Part shown: in pieces, positions 26,103-34,655 of the stretch
How the letters are laid out: each line of letters starts with the position of its first letter
How positions within the stretch are numbered: the first letter of the stretch is position 1
Assembly (NCBI GenBank): GCA_963792025.1
Contig: CAWBUS010000011.1
Coordinates: 62,001 to 126,000, forward strand
Direction of reading: 5' to 3'
DNA: 64,000 nucleotides
Source of the DNA: Ginsengibacter sp963792025
Lineage (GTDB): Bacteria; Bacteroidota; Bacteroidia; Chitinophagales; Chitinophagaceae
Program-made: the position numbers and the translations under genes
Notes under the pieces: model-generated
What the model was told of the DNA's origin: nothing
The model's input: the letters and a program-made list of their open reading frames with translations, nothing else
Databases searched by the model: none

Positions 26103-27422
26103 ATGAAAAAAGATTTTAAATGGACATTGATTTTAGCTGCGGTTATTTTTTTACGAGCTACCGTAAAAGTATATGCGCAAAGCGTTACAAAAACTCAGCT
26201 AAATATTTCTGTTGCCGGCATTGAATATGATGATGTCGGTTTCACTAAACTAAAAGAGAGCATCAGGAACAATAAAAAAGTACAGGATGTTAAGCAAAGC
26301 TTTTCGCAAAACACTGCCAGGCTTTCTCTCACCTACCCGGGGGATGCTACTGCCCTATGGGATGAGATACCTTCTGATGTAAAAAAACCTTTTAAAATAA
26401 CCACCATCGAAAGCAATCGTATAGATCTGCAGTTAAAAATTGCAACAACCGCAAACACAATGGCAGGCGCTAATACCACTACCCCTTCCACTACAACAAC
26501 CAATAATGATGATTGTAAAAATTGTTACTGGAACTTGTGTAAGTATGATGTACTAAAAAGTTTTGGGGGAGCCATTTACAAAGGCATTAATCTTGATAAC
26601 GGAACCTTCTATTACAACTGTGATAATGGAATAGTTACTGAGAAAGTAATTAAAATAAATGGTTATGGTGTTATTACGGGCATTACTACTGACACACTTT
26701 TGATAAGCAGTGGACCTATAGGGACCAAATGGGGCGTATTTAATATTGAAAATAATAATGAATTATTGGGCGTGATGGCGGGTGGTGACTTATCCACCAA
26801 AGATGTTGGGGGCTATACTTTGATAGCAAAAAATGTAAGTACAGAGGCTGGAGGCAAAACCTATAAAGATGTGATTGTAGTAAACTCCAAAGGATATTCC
26901 AAAGACCTTTTTTTCGGATCACATTTTTACTCCACTAATTTTTACTACGCAAAAGGTGTCGGTCTTATAAGAACCGATACATTAAATTTTGGCAGCGATC
27001 CCGTTGCTGCTATCAATAAAGTGAATGATACCAAAACTCTTTACAAAGGTGGCTCAGTGGTAAAGAACGGGATGGATGAAACGCTGATTGGTCTTTGGAA
27101 ATATCATGATGCCAAAACTAATGCAGATTCATATTATAAATTCCTTGCCGATGGAACTTTTGAATATTATACCGGCTCTGCTACAGAGGCAAATAAAAGG
27201 AAAGGAATAAATTACTGGAAAATAGAAGGACGTGGTTATGATAAAGATGGGGCCGTAATTGACCTGACCTGGGCGGGTGCAGGTTCTGTACTGCGTGAGG
27301 CTGTTGCAAAAAAGAATGACGCTGCAACGGGTAAGCCGGCTTTGGCTTTTACTTTAAATGGCACTGTTCTCTTTATATCTGCAGATAATAAAGCACCCTG
27401 GAACCAGAATGAATTAAATTGA
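26103..27422 (+). CDS. Secreted protein with N-terminal HMA-like domain
   Basis: 439 residues with a signal peptide (ILAAVIFLRATVKVYAQ). Residues 28-115 read like a ferredoxin-type/HMA-like fold (LNISVAGIEYDDVGFTKLKE, VQDVKQSFSQNTARLSLTY) without metal-binding cysteines. A Thr-rich linker follows, then CKNCYW and a large domain of repeated strands. The last ~110 residues (LIGLWKYHDAKTNADSYYKF ... VLFISADN) resemble a lipocalin-like 'copper homeostasis/DUF' beta sheet. Overall function unknown; probably extracellular or periplasmic. Confidence 0.7.
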   Translation: MKKDFKWTLILAAVIFLRATVKVYAQSVTKTQLNISVAGIEYDDVGFTKLKESIRNNKKVQDVKQSFSQNTARLSLTYPGDATALWDEIPSDVKKPFKITTIESNRIDLQLKIATTANTMAGANTTTPSTTTTNNDDCKNCYWNLCKYDVLKSFGGAIYKGINLDNGTFYYNCDNGIVTEKVIKINGYGVITGITTDTLLISSGPIGTKWGVFNIENNNELLGVMAGGDLSTKDVGGYTLIAKNVSTEAGGKTYKDVIVVNSKGYSKDLFFGSHFYSTNFYYAKGVGLIRTDTLNFGSDPVAAINKVNDTKTLYKGGSVVKNGMDETLIGLWKYHDAKTNADSYYKFLADGTFEYYTGSATEANKRKGINYWKIEGRGYDKDGAVIDLTWAGAGSVLREAVAKKNDAATGKPALAFTLNGTVLFISADNKAPWNQNELN

Positions 27423-27675
27423 ATATGGTTATTCGGTTTTACTTTTTGTTGGGAAAAAGTACGGTGAATATAAATTTGCATGACTTGTACGAAAATTAAA
27501 ACTAAAACCTGCGGCTTCTATTTAGTTCTTTTGAAGTTTTAATTTTTGGAAGAAGGAAAACCAATTGACGAAAAAGAACCCTTCGCCTGGAATTTTTTTT
27601 GATAATATAAAATGTAAAGCATCTTCTTTCCTATAAATTACAGCATCTTTTTTAATTTTCTTAAAACATTGTTGT

Positions 27676-28275
27676 ATGAAAAAGCTTTTTCTACTGCTCT
27701 TCTTGCCAGCATTATTTAGTTTCATTCATGTAAATACACTTACTGAATCTGAAAGAAAATTTGCAATGGACCACCTTAAGCAAACACAAACAGACCTCTT
27801 GGATGCTGTGAAGGGCTTATCTGATGCCCAGCTCCATTTTAAGACTGCGCCGGACCGCTGGAGTATTCTTGAATGTGTGCAACACATTACACTTGCATCA
27901 CAGGAGCTCTGGGAAGGGGAGCAAGCTATCATGAAGCAGCGCAACGATAGTAACTGGACTGCCAGCTCATCTGATGACATGGTAATAAAAATGGCCGAAG
28001 ACAGAACTCATAAAGCAGAAGCCCCGGAACCTTTTAAACCAGTTCATTCTCCTTACAAAACTTTAGATAAAACACTGAAAGCTTTTAACAAAGACAGAGA
28101 TAAATTAATTGAATATGTGAAAACTTCCCAGGATGATATGCGAGCTCATTTTATAAAGGCGCCATCCGATGTGTTTGATTGTTATCAGTGGATACTGATT
28201 ATTTCAGCGCATACAAACCGGCACACACAGCAGATCAATGAAGTGAAAGCTGATCCTAATTTTCCAAAGCAATGA
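27676..28275 (+). CDS. Secreted DinB-like protein
   Basis: 199 residues with a signal peptide (LLLFLPALFSFIHV). The mature part is a DinB/YfiT four-helix bundle: LTESERKFAMDHLKQTQTDL, PDRWSILECVQHI, and SAHTNRHTQQI, giving the metal-binding His triad pattern typical of DinB thiol-transferase-like proteins. Length is normal. Export of a DinB-like domain is common in Bacteroidota, though its substrate is unknown. Confidence 0.85.
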   Translation: MKKLFLLLFLPALFSFIHVNTLTESERKFAMDHLKQTQTDLLDAVKGLSDAQLHFKTAPDRWSILECVQHITLASQELWEGEQAIMKQRNDSNWTASSSDDMVIKMAEDRTHKAEAPEPFKPVHSPYKTLDKTLKAFNKDRDKLIEYVKTSQDDMRAHFIKAPSDVFDCYQWILIISAHTNRHTQQINEVKADPNFPKQ

Positions 28276-28362
28276 TTTAATAAATGCTTAATCCCGTGCT
28301 GTTCTTAGAATTTATAAAATATAAAAACGTTGGCGTGCGGATGAATGTTGCTATGCCCCCCT

Positions 28363-28530
28363 TCTTGGTCCAGGCATATAAACGGGTTGTTTAGTGCAAG
28401 CTTTGTCGCATAGCCTTGTGCGTTAGCTATGCTTCCCGAAAAACGGGACGGGTTGTGCCTGGAGTCTCAGGTCCATTAAGCGTGAAATTGGCTTGACTAA
28501 ATAAAACAATTACTTTAGTTTGGTAATCCG
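28363..28530. repeat. Interspersed repeat family, near-complete copy
   Basis: The left end TCTTGGTCCAGGCATATA, core TCGCATAGCCTTGTGCGTTA and right tail GACTAAATAAAACAATTAC are all present. Two further right-tail fragments (CTAAATAAAACAATTA) follow at about 28910 and 29170, suggesting stacked insertions. Confidence 0.7.
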
Positions 28531-28578
28531 ATAGCTATCGGATGCATTGACGCACTTCGACCCCTTAATTATTCATTA

Positions 28579-28728
28579 ATGAGTTCTACCGATATTTTAA
28601 TTGTGACACACAATTTTGTTAATAATTATATTGGCTCTATAGGAACATGGTGGAACGGCAGCGCCTGGACAATTTTTAAGGAAGACCTGACTACGATGCC
28701 AATGGTGAAAAGTTTAATGCTATGGTGA
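28579..28728 (+). pseudogene. Remnant of a DUF7452-like protein
   Basis: A 49-codon open frame (STDILIVTHNFVNNYIGSIG, TWWNGSAWTIFKEDL) resembles the repeated beta unit (VTHNWN...IGVWYNGSxWAIFNED) seen in certain Bacteroidota secreted proteins. It is probably the remains of a larger gene; a second fragment (MPNTDMVLVGLITQSD) appears near 28947. Confidence 0.5.
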
Positions 28729-29461
28729 TAAAACAATGAAATATTGTTTACCCTTTACAGGGGCAGGCTTCCCGCCGTTTCTTTCTATTACTTTTATTTC
28801 GAATATGGGTATCCGTTATGTAATTTATAAAATGAATAATTGCTTTTATGCGTATACACGTAATAAACTTTATAAATAAAATAACTCATCGAAACGTTTT
28901 GGGTGGGCTAAATAAAACAATTATTTTAGTTTGGTATTTGCATTGATGCCCAATACCGATATGGTGTTGGTTGGTTTAATTACGCAAAGTGATAAACAAG
29001 CATTGAGTAGTGGAGTAATGATTTATTTTAATGCAGCAAAGGATATGACATTACCGTAGAGCAGGCAACCGAAGTATTGGTGCCTGCAAATCCGGACGTG
29101 GCGTATGAGGTGTAAACACATTGCCCCCTTTTTAGGTAAGCGACATGGCTGCCTGCCAACGACACGTGGCGTGAAACCAGGTGAGCCAAATAAAAACATT
29201 TACGTTAGCATGACACACATTACTACACCCGATGACTATTAACCATAATGACGAGTTTGAATAAAAAAGTCGTCAGCAAAAGTTTTGACTTCACGTTTAT
29301 TAGCAGTATCTTCAAGACACGGTTGTTGCATATTTTAATAAACCTCAAAAACTCCAAAGACATTACCCCCACTCCGCAAAGAAAGTATCCTGGTTAATTA
29401 AAATACCAGTGGAGTTAGCCGAAAATCCCATCAAAGAGTAGGCGATTAATTTTAAATTATT
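28729..29461. other. Decayed region with repeat fragments
   Basis: Contains right-tail repeat fragments and a second coding-like fragment (28947-29055). No intact gene. Confidence 0.5.
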
Positions 29462-30304
29462 ATGGCAAAGAAAACAATTACAGCAGCCCCGGTGAAGGCT
29501 GTCACGAACAGTGAGTTTATTCGCATTGCGCCACTGCATCATCCCAAAACTAAAGTGAACCTTGAAGAATTGGGTCAAAGTAGTGAAGATACTGCGTTAC
29601 TGCAAACGCCACTTCCGAAAGCTGCTCCTCCTCCAAAATTAATATACCTTCACGGTCCATTAATTACCAACGTAAAAGTGTACACCATTTTTTGGGGTAA
29701 AAACTGGAAGTCGGTGCCAGCTTTTGTTAATCTTGAGAACAGCATCAATGCCTTTTTCAAAGATATTTTAGTTAGCCCCCTTATTGATCAATTGGCTGAG
29801 TACAATACGCCGGTCTATAAAATAGGGCATGGCTCGTTTATCGGTAGCAAGGTAATTACTGCAAATGCTCCTGGAAGTGTTATTACAGATGCAACTATTC
29901 AAAAGCAGGTAAAAGCATGGCTAACTGCCCACACCATTCCAGCATGGGACAAAAACACGTTGTATTTCATTTATATGGATAAGGGTGTAAGTGTACATAT
30001 GGGTGGTGGCGCCTCATGTACTGCTTTTTGCGGTTATCACAATCACATTGCAAAAAAAGATTACTATGCAGTTATGCCTTTTCCCGGCTGTGCAGGATGC
30101 CTTGGCGGCCTGAGTGTTTTGAACGCAATTACCGGCACTAGTTCACATGAATTATGTGAGGCCATTACAGACGCCGTTCCGGGCACCGGTTGGTATGATA
30201 ACGTGCATGGCGAGATAGGCGACATCTGTGCGTGGACTTTTAAAACTGTAGCCGGGCATAATGTTCAGAAAGAATGGTCAAATAGTATGAACGCCTGCGT
30301 GTAA
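29462..30304 (+). CDS. EXORDIUM-like/HExxE secreted-type protein
   Basis: 280 residues without a classical signal peptide. The sequence GPLITNVKVYTIFWGKNW followed by FFKDILVSPLIDQL resembles the phosphate-induced/EXORDIUM family. A candidate metal-binding motif is SSHELCEAITD (His-Glu-x-x-Glu, about residue 225), with a downstream GEIGDICAW that is conserved in that group. Several Cys (GGGASCTAFCGYHNHI, FPGCAGCLGG) could form disulfides, arguing for an extracellular location. Catalytic activity is unproven; a metallopeptidase role is inference. Confidence 0.55.
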   Translation: MAKKTITAAPVKAVTNSEFIRIAPLHHPKTKVNLEELGQSSEDTALLQTPLPKAAPPPKLIYLHGPLITNVKVYTIFWGKNWKSVPAFVNLENSINAFFKDILVSPLIDQLAEYNTPVYKIGHGSFIGSKVITANAPGSVITDATIQKQVKAWLTAHTIPAWDKNTLYFIYMDKGVSVHMGGGASCTAFCGYHNHIAKKDYYAVMPFPGCAGCLGGLSVLNAITGTSSHELCEAITDAVPGTGWYDNVHGEIGDICAWTFKTVAGHNVQKEWSNSMNACV

Positions 30305-30341
30305 AAAAGCGCATTGTAAAAAAGGGTTACTGTGGAGTGCT

Positions 30342-30460
30342 CCTTATTTAGTTCAGGCATATAAAAGGGTTATTCAGCTCAATCTTTGTCGTATAGCCTT
30401 GTGCGTTAGCCATGCTTCCTGAAAAATGGGACAGGCGTGCCTGGTGTCTTAAACTACGTG
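30342..30460. repeat. Interspersed repeat family copy
   Basis: CCTTATTTAGTTCAGGC, then ATATAAAAGGG, core GTATAGCCTTGTGCGTTAGC and CATGCTTCCTG; the right half fades by about 30460. A short open frame overlapping it is not considered real. The rest of the gap to 30704 shows nothing. Confidence 0.65.
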
Positions 30461-30704
30461 TCCTTCAGAATCGCAATAATTTTATTAAGCCATTGCTGGT
30501 CTGCGCCAATTCGGATGTTCTCCGGCAACCCATCCGCGTTATAACCAGGATGAAAATCGCTATCCAGGTATATATATGCATTTACTGTGTTCCTCTGCTT
30601 CAAACATAAAAGCGCAGAGATGTCTTAATTAACCTCTAAATTGTCTCGTTCACACACATTCTATTACAAGCAGGCGTAGTAGATTTGACCATAAAAAATT
30701 ACCC

Positions 30705-31463
30705 ATGCCAACACAACAGGTTAATCAAAATTTTGAAACATTTTATCAACTGCATCATCAATCCAAACCGCTACTGCTGGCCAACGTTTGGAACGTAAAG
30801 AGTGCACAGATTGTTGAAGCAACCGGCTTTGAGGCAATGGCTACATCCAGCGGCGCTATTGCCGACTCATTGGGGTATAAAGATGGTGAACAAATACCTT
30901 TTACCGAGTTGCTCTATATCATCAAAAGAATAAAGTCTACCGTTTCTATTCCTTTATCTGTTGACCTTGAAAGAGGCTATACAGATGATGTAAACTTATT
31001 GAACGAACACATACAACAATTAATTGATGCCGGCGTGTGCGGAATAAACATTGAGGATGCGCAAGGTGTTGAATTGTATCTTAAAAAGCTAACCAATATT
31101 ATAGCCTATCTTAAAAATACCGGCCAGCAACTTTTTATCAATGCAAGAACAGATGTCTTTCTTCAAAAATTACCATCACCACTGGAAACTACTATTGAGC
31201 GGGCAAAACTCTACCTGGAAGCAGGAGCACATGGATTATTTGTAACCGGTGTAAGAGATGCCGATGCGATCAGTAAAATTGTATCGTCAACCACCTTACC
31301 CGTAAATGTAGTTGGAACACCGGCCATTTCAGTAAAAGCACTGGAAGAATGTGGTGTAAAACGTATAAGCATGGCTGTTTTCTTATACAGGTCAACATAC
31401 AACAACATGGAAAAAACTGCAAAAGAAGTGCTGAGTGCAAGATCGTTTGAGGCGATGTTTTAA
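30705..31463 (+). CDS. Isocitrate lyase/PEP mutase-superfamily enzyme
   Basis: 252 residues, a TIM barrel of the ICL/PEPM superfamily. The signature order is present: LLLANVWNVKSAQIVEATG, ATSSGAIADSLGYKDG, PLSVDLERGY (metal-binding Asp and Glu), GINIEDAQ, FINARTDVFL, GLFVTGVRD, and PVNVVGTP. The catalytic lid carrying the isocitrate-lyase Cys is absent, so this belongs to the broad 'ICL/PEPM-like' group that cleaves or forms C-C or C-P bonds on 2-oxo acids (phosphonomutase, methylisocitrate or oxaloacetate-type activity). Exact substrate unknown. Confidence 0.85.
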   Translation: MPTQQVNQNFETFYQLHHQSKPLLLANVWNVKSAQIVEATGFEAMATSSGAIADSLGYKDGEQIPFTELLYIIKRIKSTVSIPLSVDLERGYTDDVNLLNEHIQQLIDAGVCGINIEDAQGVELYLKKLTNIIAYLKNTGQQLFINARTDVFLQKLPSPLETTIERAKLYLEAGAHGLFVTGVRDADAISKIVSSTTLPVNVVGTPAISVKALEECGVKRISMAVFLYRSTYNNMEKTAKEVLSARSFEAMF

Positions 31464-31535
31464 GAAAAGAAATATTTTATGAAATGACGATTCCTTCTCG
31501 CCTATCCGTATTATAAATTAATTATGAGATTTCCT

Positions 31536-31612
31536 GTTCCGACGGGGTTTTCACAGCAAAAACATTAATCATTAAGAACCAACCATAAAATCCTGGGGCA
31601 TGGAAAATCTCT
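31536..31612. repeat. Decayed left REP pair (RAYT family)
   Basis: GTTCCGACGGGGTTTTCAC and CATTAATCATTAAGAACCAA match the left REP of the RAYT element at 21958 in order, with the second arm degraded (TCCTGGGG). No coding part remains. Confidence 0.6.
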
Positions 31613-31735
31613 AACCCGTCATCACTGTTCTTTATCGCAAAAGGCCATGACCGTTATCATTGATTACAGTCCGTTTCAAATCTACCTTTATCGCAATTCG
31701 GTTGCCGTTGATATTCCGGGTTCAGGACCAACAAG

Positions 31736-32785
31736 ATGTCGAAAAGAAAAGTACGAGCGGAAAAAATCTGTCTTAATTGTGGTGAACAGTTACAGGCACG
31801 ATATTGCCCGGTATGCGGCCAGGAAAACATTGAGCCTAAAGAAAATATAAGGCAACTCATTGGTCATTTATTCCGCGACATTGCGCATGTTGACGGGAAA
31901 TTCTTTGTCACTTTAAAATTGTTGTTATTCAGGCCGGGGTTTTTATCAAAGGAATACCTGCTCGGGAGAAGGGCACGCTATATAGATCCCATAAGGATGT
32001 ACATATTCTCCGCGTTCCTCTTCTTTATTGTTTTGTTTTCGTACCAATCTTCCTTACACCATCTTATTGATGAAGGGGATAATAACAATTACAATTCTAT
32101 CAATGATAGTGCGACAAAAAAACCCGCCATAAAACAGGAAGGCTTACCGCGTGGTGTTAAGAGGATGGCTGATTCTTCCGTTAATGATGTCATTAAAAAA
32201 CCGGTTACGCAGGATAGCGGCTTGGCAGTTTCAAATCTCACCATGACTTTGGGAGAATACGATTCTATTCAATCCCGGCTTCCAAAAGCGCAGCGGGATG
32301 GATGGTTACTGCAAAGGCTAAACAAAAAAAGCATCCTTATCAGGCAGCAATATTTGCATAACAGGGAAGCCTTTGAAATTATGTTGATAGACCACTATGC
32401 GCATTCGTTTCCCACGATGATGTTTTTCTTCCTTCCGCTGGTGGCATTTGTTTTAAAATTGCTCTATGTGAATAAGTGGAAAAAAATTAATTATGTTGGT
32501 CACAGCATATTTGTTATTCATTGTTATAGTGCTTCCTATATATTGATGCTAACGGCTTTTTTCTTTGTGATTTTATATAACATAATGCCATGGCGGATAT
32601 TCGGCTTTTTGCGGATAGCGCTGATAGTCGCGATCTTTTTTTACTTATACAAAGCAATGCGAAATTTCTATCGTGAAAGACGGGCCATAACAATCTTTAA
32701 ATTTCTAACCTTAAACCTGCTGGTATTTGTTCTGTTTGTATTATCAGCGGTGGTGCTTTTGGTTATCTCACTTTACCGGGTGTAG
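31736..32785 (+). CDS. DUF3667 membrane protein
   Basis: 349 residues. The N-terminal treble-clef zinc motif (CLNCGEQLQARYCPVCGQ) is followed by the DUF3667 signature (GHLFRDIAHVDGKFFVTLKLLLFRPGFLSKEYLLGRR split across residues ~43-80), then membrane helices (YIFSAFLFFIVLF; PTMMFFFLPLVAFVLKL; SASYILMLTAFFFVILY; the last 40 residues). A charged hydrophilic insert separates the first and later helices. Function unknown; common in Bacteroidota. Confidence 0.88.
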   Translation: MSKRKVRAEKICLNCGEQLQARYCPVCGQENIEPKENIRQLIGHLFRDIAHVDGKFFVTLKLLLFRPGFLSKEYLLGRRARYIDPIRMYIFSAFLFFIVLFSYQSSLHHLIDEGDNNNYNSINDSATKKPAIKQEGLPRGVKRMADSSVNDVIKKPVTQDSGLAVSNLTMTLGEYDSIQSRLPKAQRDGWLLQRLNKKSILIRQQYLHNREAFEIMLIDHYAHSFPTMMFFFLPLVAFVLKLLYVNKWKKINYVGHSIFVIHCYSASYILMLTAFFFVILYNIMPWRIFGFLRIALIVAIFFYLYKAMRNFYRERRAITIFKFLTLNLLVFVLFVLSAVVLLVISLYRV

Positions 32786-32850
32786 TCTTTATTTCCTGGT
32801 GCAGGTTTTGTCGAACAACCCTATACGTTATGAGCCCTAAACGTATCTGA
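32786..32850. repeat. Highly decayed copy of the interspersed repeat
   Basis: Only CAGGTTTTGTCGAACAACCC and TATACGTTATGAGCC recall the core. Marginal. Confidence 0.3.
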
Positions 32851-32905
32851 CTGTTGTGCCAAACTCCCGGTAAACCCTTAAATGCGATTGCTTCGCCCAC
32901 AACAA

Positions 32906-32946
32906 AAGGTTTCATGCCTTGCTATATATATAAAGCATGAAACCTT
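32906..32946. terminator. Bidirectional hairpin between convergent genes
   Basis: A perfect 12-bp inverted repeat AAGGTTTCATGC / GCATGAAACCTT with a 17-base AT-rich loop, placed between the convergent DUF3667 and TQ-rich genes. Likely a shared transcription terminator. Confidence 0.65.
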
Positions 32947-32978
32947 CTTGATAATAAAGTTATAAAAAGAAGTGCGCC

Positions 32979-33422
32979 CTATTTTACGTATTCTTTGTTA
33001 CCATTTTTATTGATGTAATATTTCCCGCCTCTTGGACCCTGGTATAAAGTTCTTCCCTTGGCATCAGTTCCTATTACGGCATCCGCGGTTTTTACAGAAG
33101 TTGTTTTTGACACCTGGGGTTGCACCTTTGGCTGAACCTGCTGAACCGGCTTTGGCTGTACAGTAGTTTGTGTTTTAGTTACCGGTGTTGCAGCAGGGGC
33201 AACGGTGGTGGTGGTGGTTTGGGCTTTTGTTTTATTTGCCTTCAGGCGCATGTCGGGCGTACCGTCTTTTTTTAATCCTGTTGATTGTGTAGTGGTGGTT
33301 TGAACGGATGTGGTTTTTTCTTTTTTCTGTTTTTTTGTAGTTGCAGCGGGTGTGGTGGTTTGTGCGTAGTTGAAGCCAACTGAACCAACCATTAATGCAA
33401 TCGCGATAATAATTCTTTTCAT
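32979..33422 (-). CDS. Secreted low-complexity protein with C-terminal GxRGGxYY motif
   Basis: 147 residues: signal peptide (IIIAIALMVGSVGFNYAQ), then a long Thr/Gln/Lys/Val low-complexity linker (TTTTVAPAATP, QTTVQPKPVQQVQPK), then a compact C-terminal motif LYQGPRGGKYYINKNGNKEY. That ending resembles the basic-adaptor-like module (GPRGGxYYxxxxGxKxY) found at the end of many Bacteroidota and giant-virus proteins. Probably a secreted adaptor; function unknown. Confidence 0.7.
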   Translation of the reverse strand: MKRIIIAIALMVGSVGFNYAQTTTPAATTKKQKKEKTTSVQTTTTQSTGLKKDGTPDMRLKANKTKAQTTTTTVAPAATPVTKTQTTVQPKPVQQVQPKVQPQVSKTTSVKTADAVIGTDAKGRTLYQGPRGGKYYINKNGNKEYVK

Positions 33423-33510
33423 AAAATGTTTTTAAGTTTTATCCAAGATATAGTTATGGCAGCTGATGATTGTCATTTCCGGGTAAAGAATGTGTTAACT
33501 TGTTTTGCTG

Positions 33511-33664
33511 TGCCGGCGGGGTTTCACAACAAAGGCTTTAAATTATTAAAAACTGAGCATAAAGCCCCGATAACGAAAGAGTCTTCCAATGTTTTAGACC
33601 CACACTTCAAAGTATTAATTCTCGCCGGCTGGCAATAAAACTAAAACACAGTAACATATAATTT
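33511..33664 (+). pseudogene. RAYT 5' relic (left REP plus start of the gene)
   Basis: TGCCGGCGGGGTTTCACAAC, then CCCCGATAACGAAAGAGTC, TTTTAGACCCACACTTCAAA and GGCAATAAAACTAAAACAC correspond in order to the left REP, upstream spacer and first codons of the RAYT at 22078. The ATG has become CTG and the rest of the gene is gone. Confidence 0.75.
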
Positions 33665-33728
33665 AGGAGTTTGCGGTAATTTTATTATACAGAAGGTGGA
33701 CATAATTCCTCTAACTAACAAATTCACC

Positions 33729-34172
33729 ATGATTAATAACGAAGTAGCTAATTTTTATGAACGGGATATCCGCAAGCTGATTGAAGAACTCAACTTATTT
33801 AAAACCGAAGAAAACCTATGGAAAACTTATGGATCAGTGAAGAACTCAAGTGGAAACCTGGCGCTGCATATAATCGGTGGGCTCAATCATCGTATAGGAG
33901 TTATACTTGCCAAAACTAATTATGTCCGTAACCGCGACCAGGAATTTATTCGCAGAGATGTGGAGAGAAAAGATCTCGTGGCTCAGTTGGAAGAGCTTAT
34001 TCCAATGATCAACGAAACAGTGAATGCCCTCACTTCGAGCCAAATGGAGTCTGACTACCCAATATTTTTCGACAAACCCAATGCTTCTACCAACTACGTA
34101 TTGGTGCAGTTGTTACTTCATTTAAATTATCATCTCGGCCAGGTAAATTATCTCCGCCGCTTTTTGGAATAA
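33729..34172 (+). CDS. DinB-superfamily protein (DUF1572-like)
   Basis: 147 residues from the chosen ATG (MINNEVANFYERDI); a GTG at 33696 would add 11 residues that look non-homologous. Helical bundle: NEVANFYERDIRKLIEEL, NLALHIIGGLNHRIGVIL, and the final LLLHLNYHLGQVNYLRRFL, giving three conserved His positions for metal. No signal peptide, unlike the other DinB-like protein in this window. Cytoplasmic; substrate unknown (thiol-transferase-like by family). Confidence 0.75.
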   Translation: MINNEVANFYERDIRKLIEELNLFKTEENLWKTYGSVKNSSGNLALHIIGGLNHRIGVILAKTNYVRNRDQEFIRRDVERKDLVAQLEELIPMINETVNALTSSQMESDYPIFFDKPNASTNYVLVQLLLHLNYHLGQVNYLRRFLE

Positions 34173-34288
34173 AATGAATAACTATCGTTTCCTGCTATGA
34201 TGATTGAACAATATAAACTCATCGACATACCTTAACCACTTCAGTGATTGCCGAACGAATAAAAGCGGCCAACAAAATATACGTTCTC

Positions 34289-34485
34289 TAATTTCGTGCA
34301 AGTATCTAAAAAATTATTTGGCCCGGGTTTTATCGCATAGCCTTTAGCGTTAGCCATGCTTCCCGAAAAACGAAACAAGTGGTGGCTGTCCGTAATCCGT
34401 CGCCTGCTTATAATTAAATGATTTTGCTGAATACCCGGCACTTGTAACTTGGAATTGGATAAACTAAATAAAACAAATACGTTAA
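34289..34485. repeat. Interspersed repeat family, diverged copy
   Basis: The degraded left end CGTGCAAGTATC is followed by a core with TATCGCATAGCCTTTAGCG and TTAGCCATGCTTCCCG. The right tail ends GGATAAACTAAATAAAAC. The remaining gap to 34655 shows nothing clear. Confidence 0.55.
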
Positions 34486-34655
34486 GCTTTAAACCGATTC
34501 GTGACAAAAAAGGGTTCCAGTGATAGTACCTTGCACTAAAACCGGGGGAAATGGTTTTATTTGCTAACTTTATAGCTATAATAACCATCAACTGGCCTAC
34601 CCGAAACATCTTCAACCATTAGACAACAATAATTTTAATGCATAAATATTAGTTT

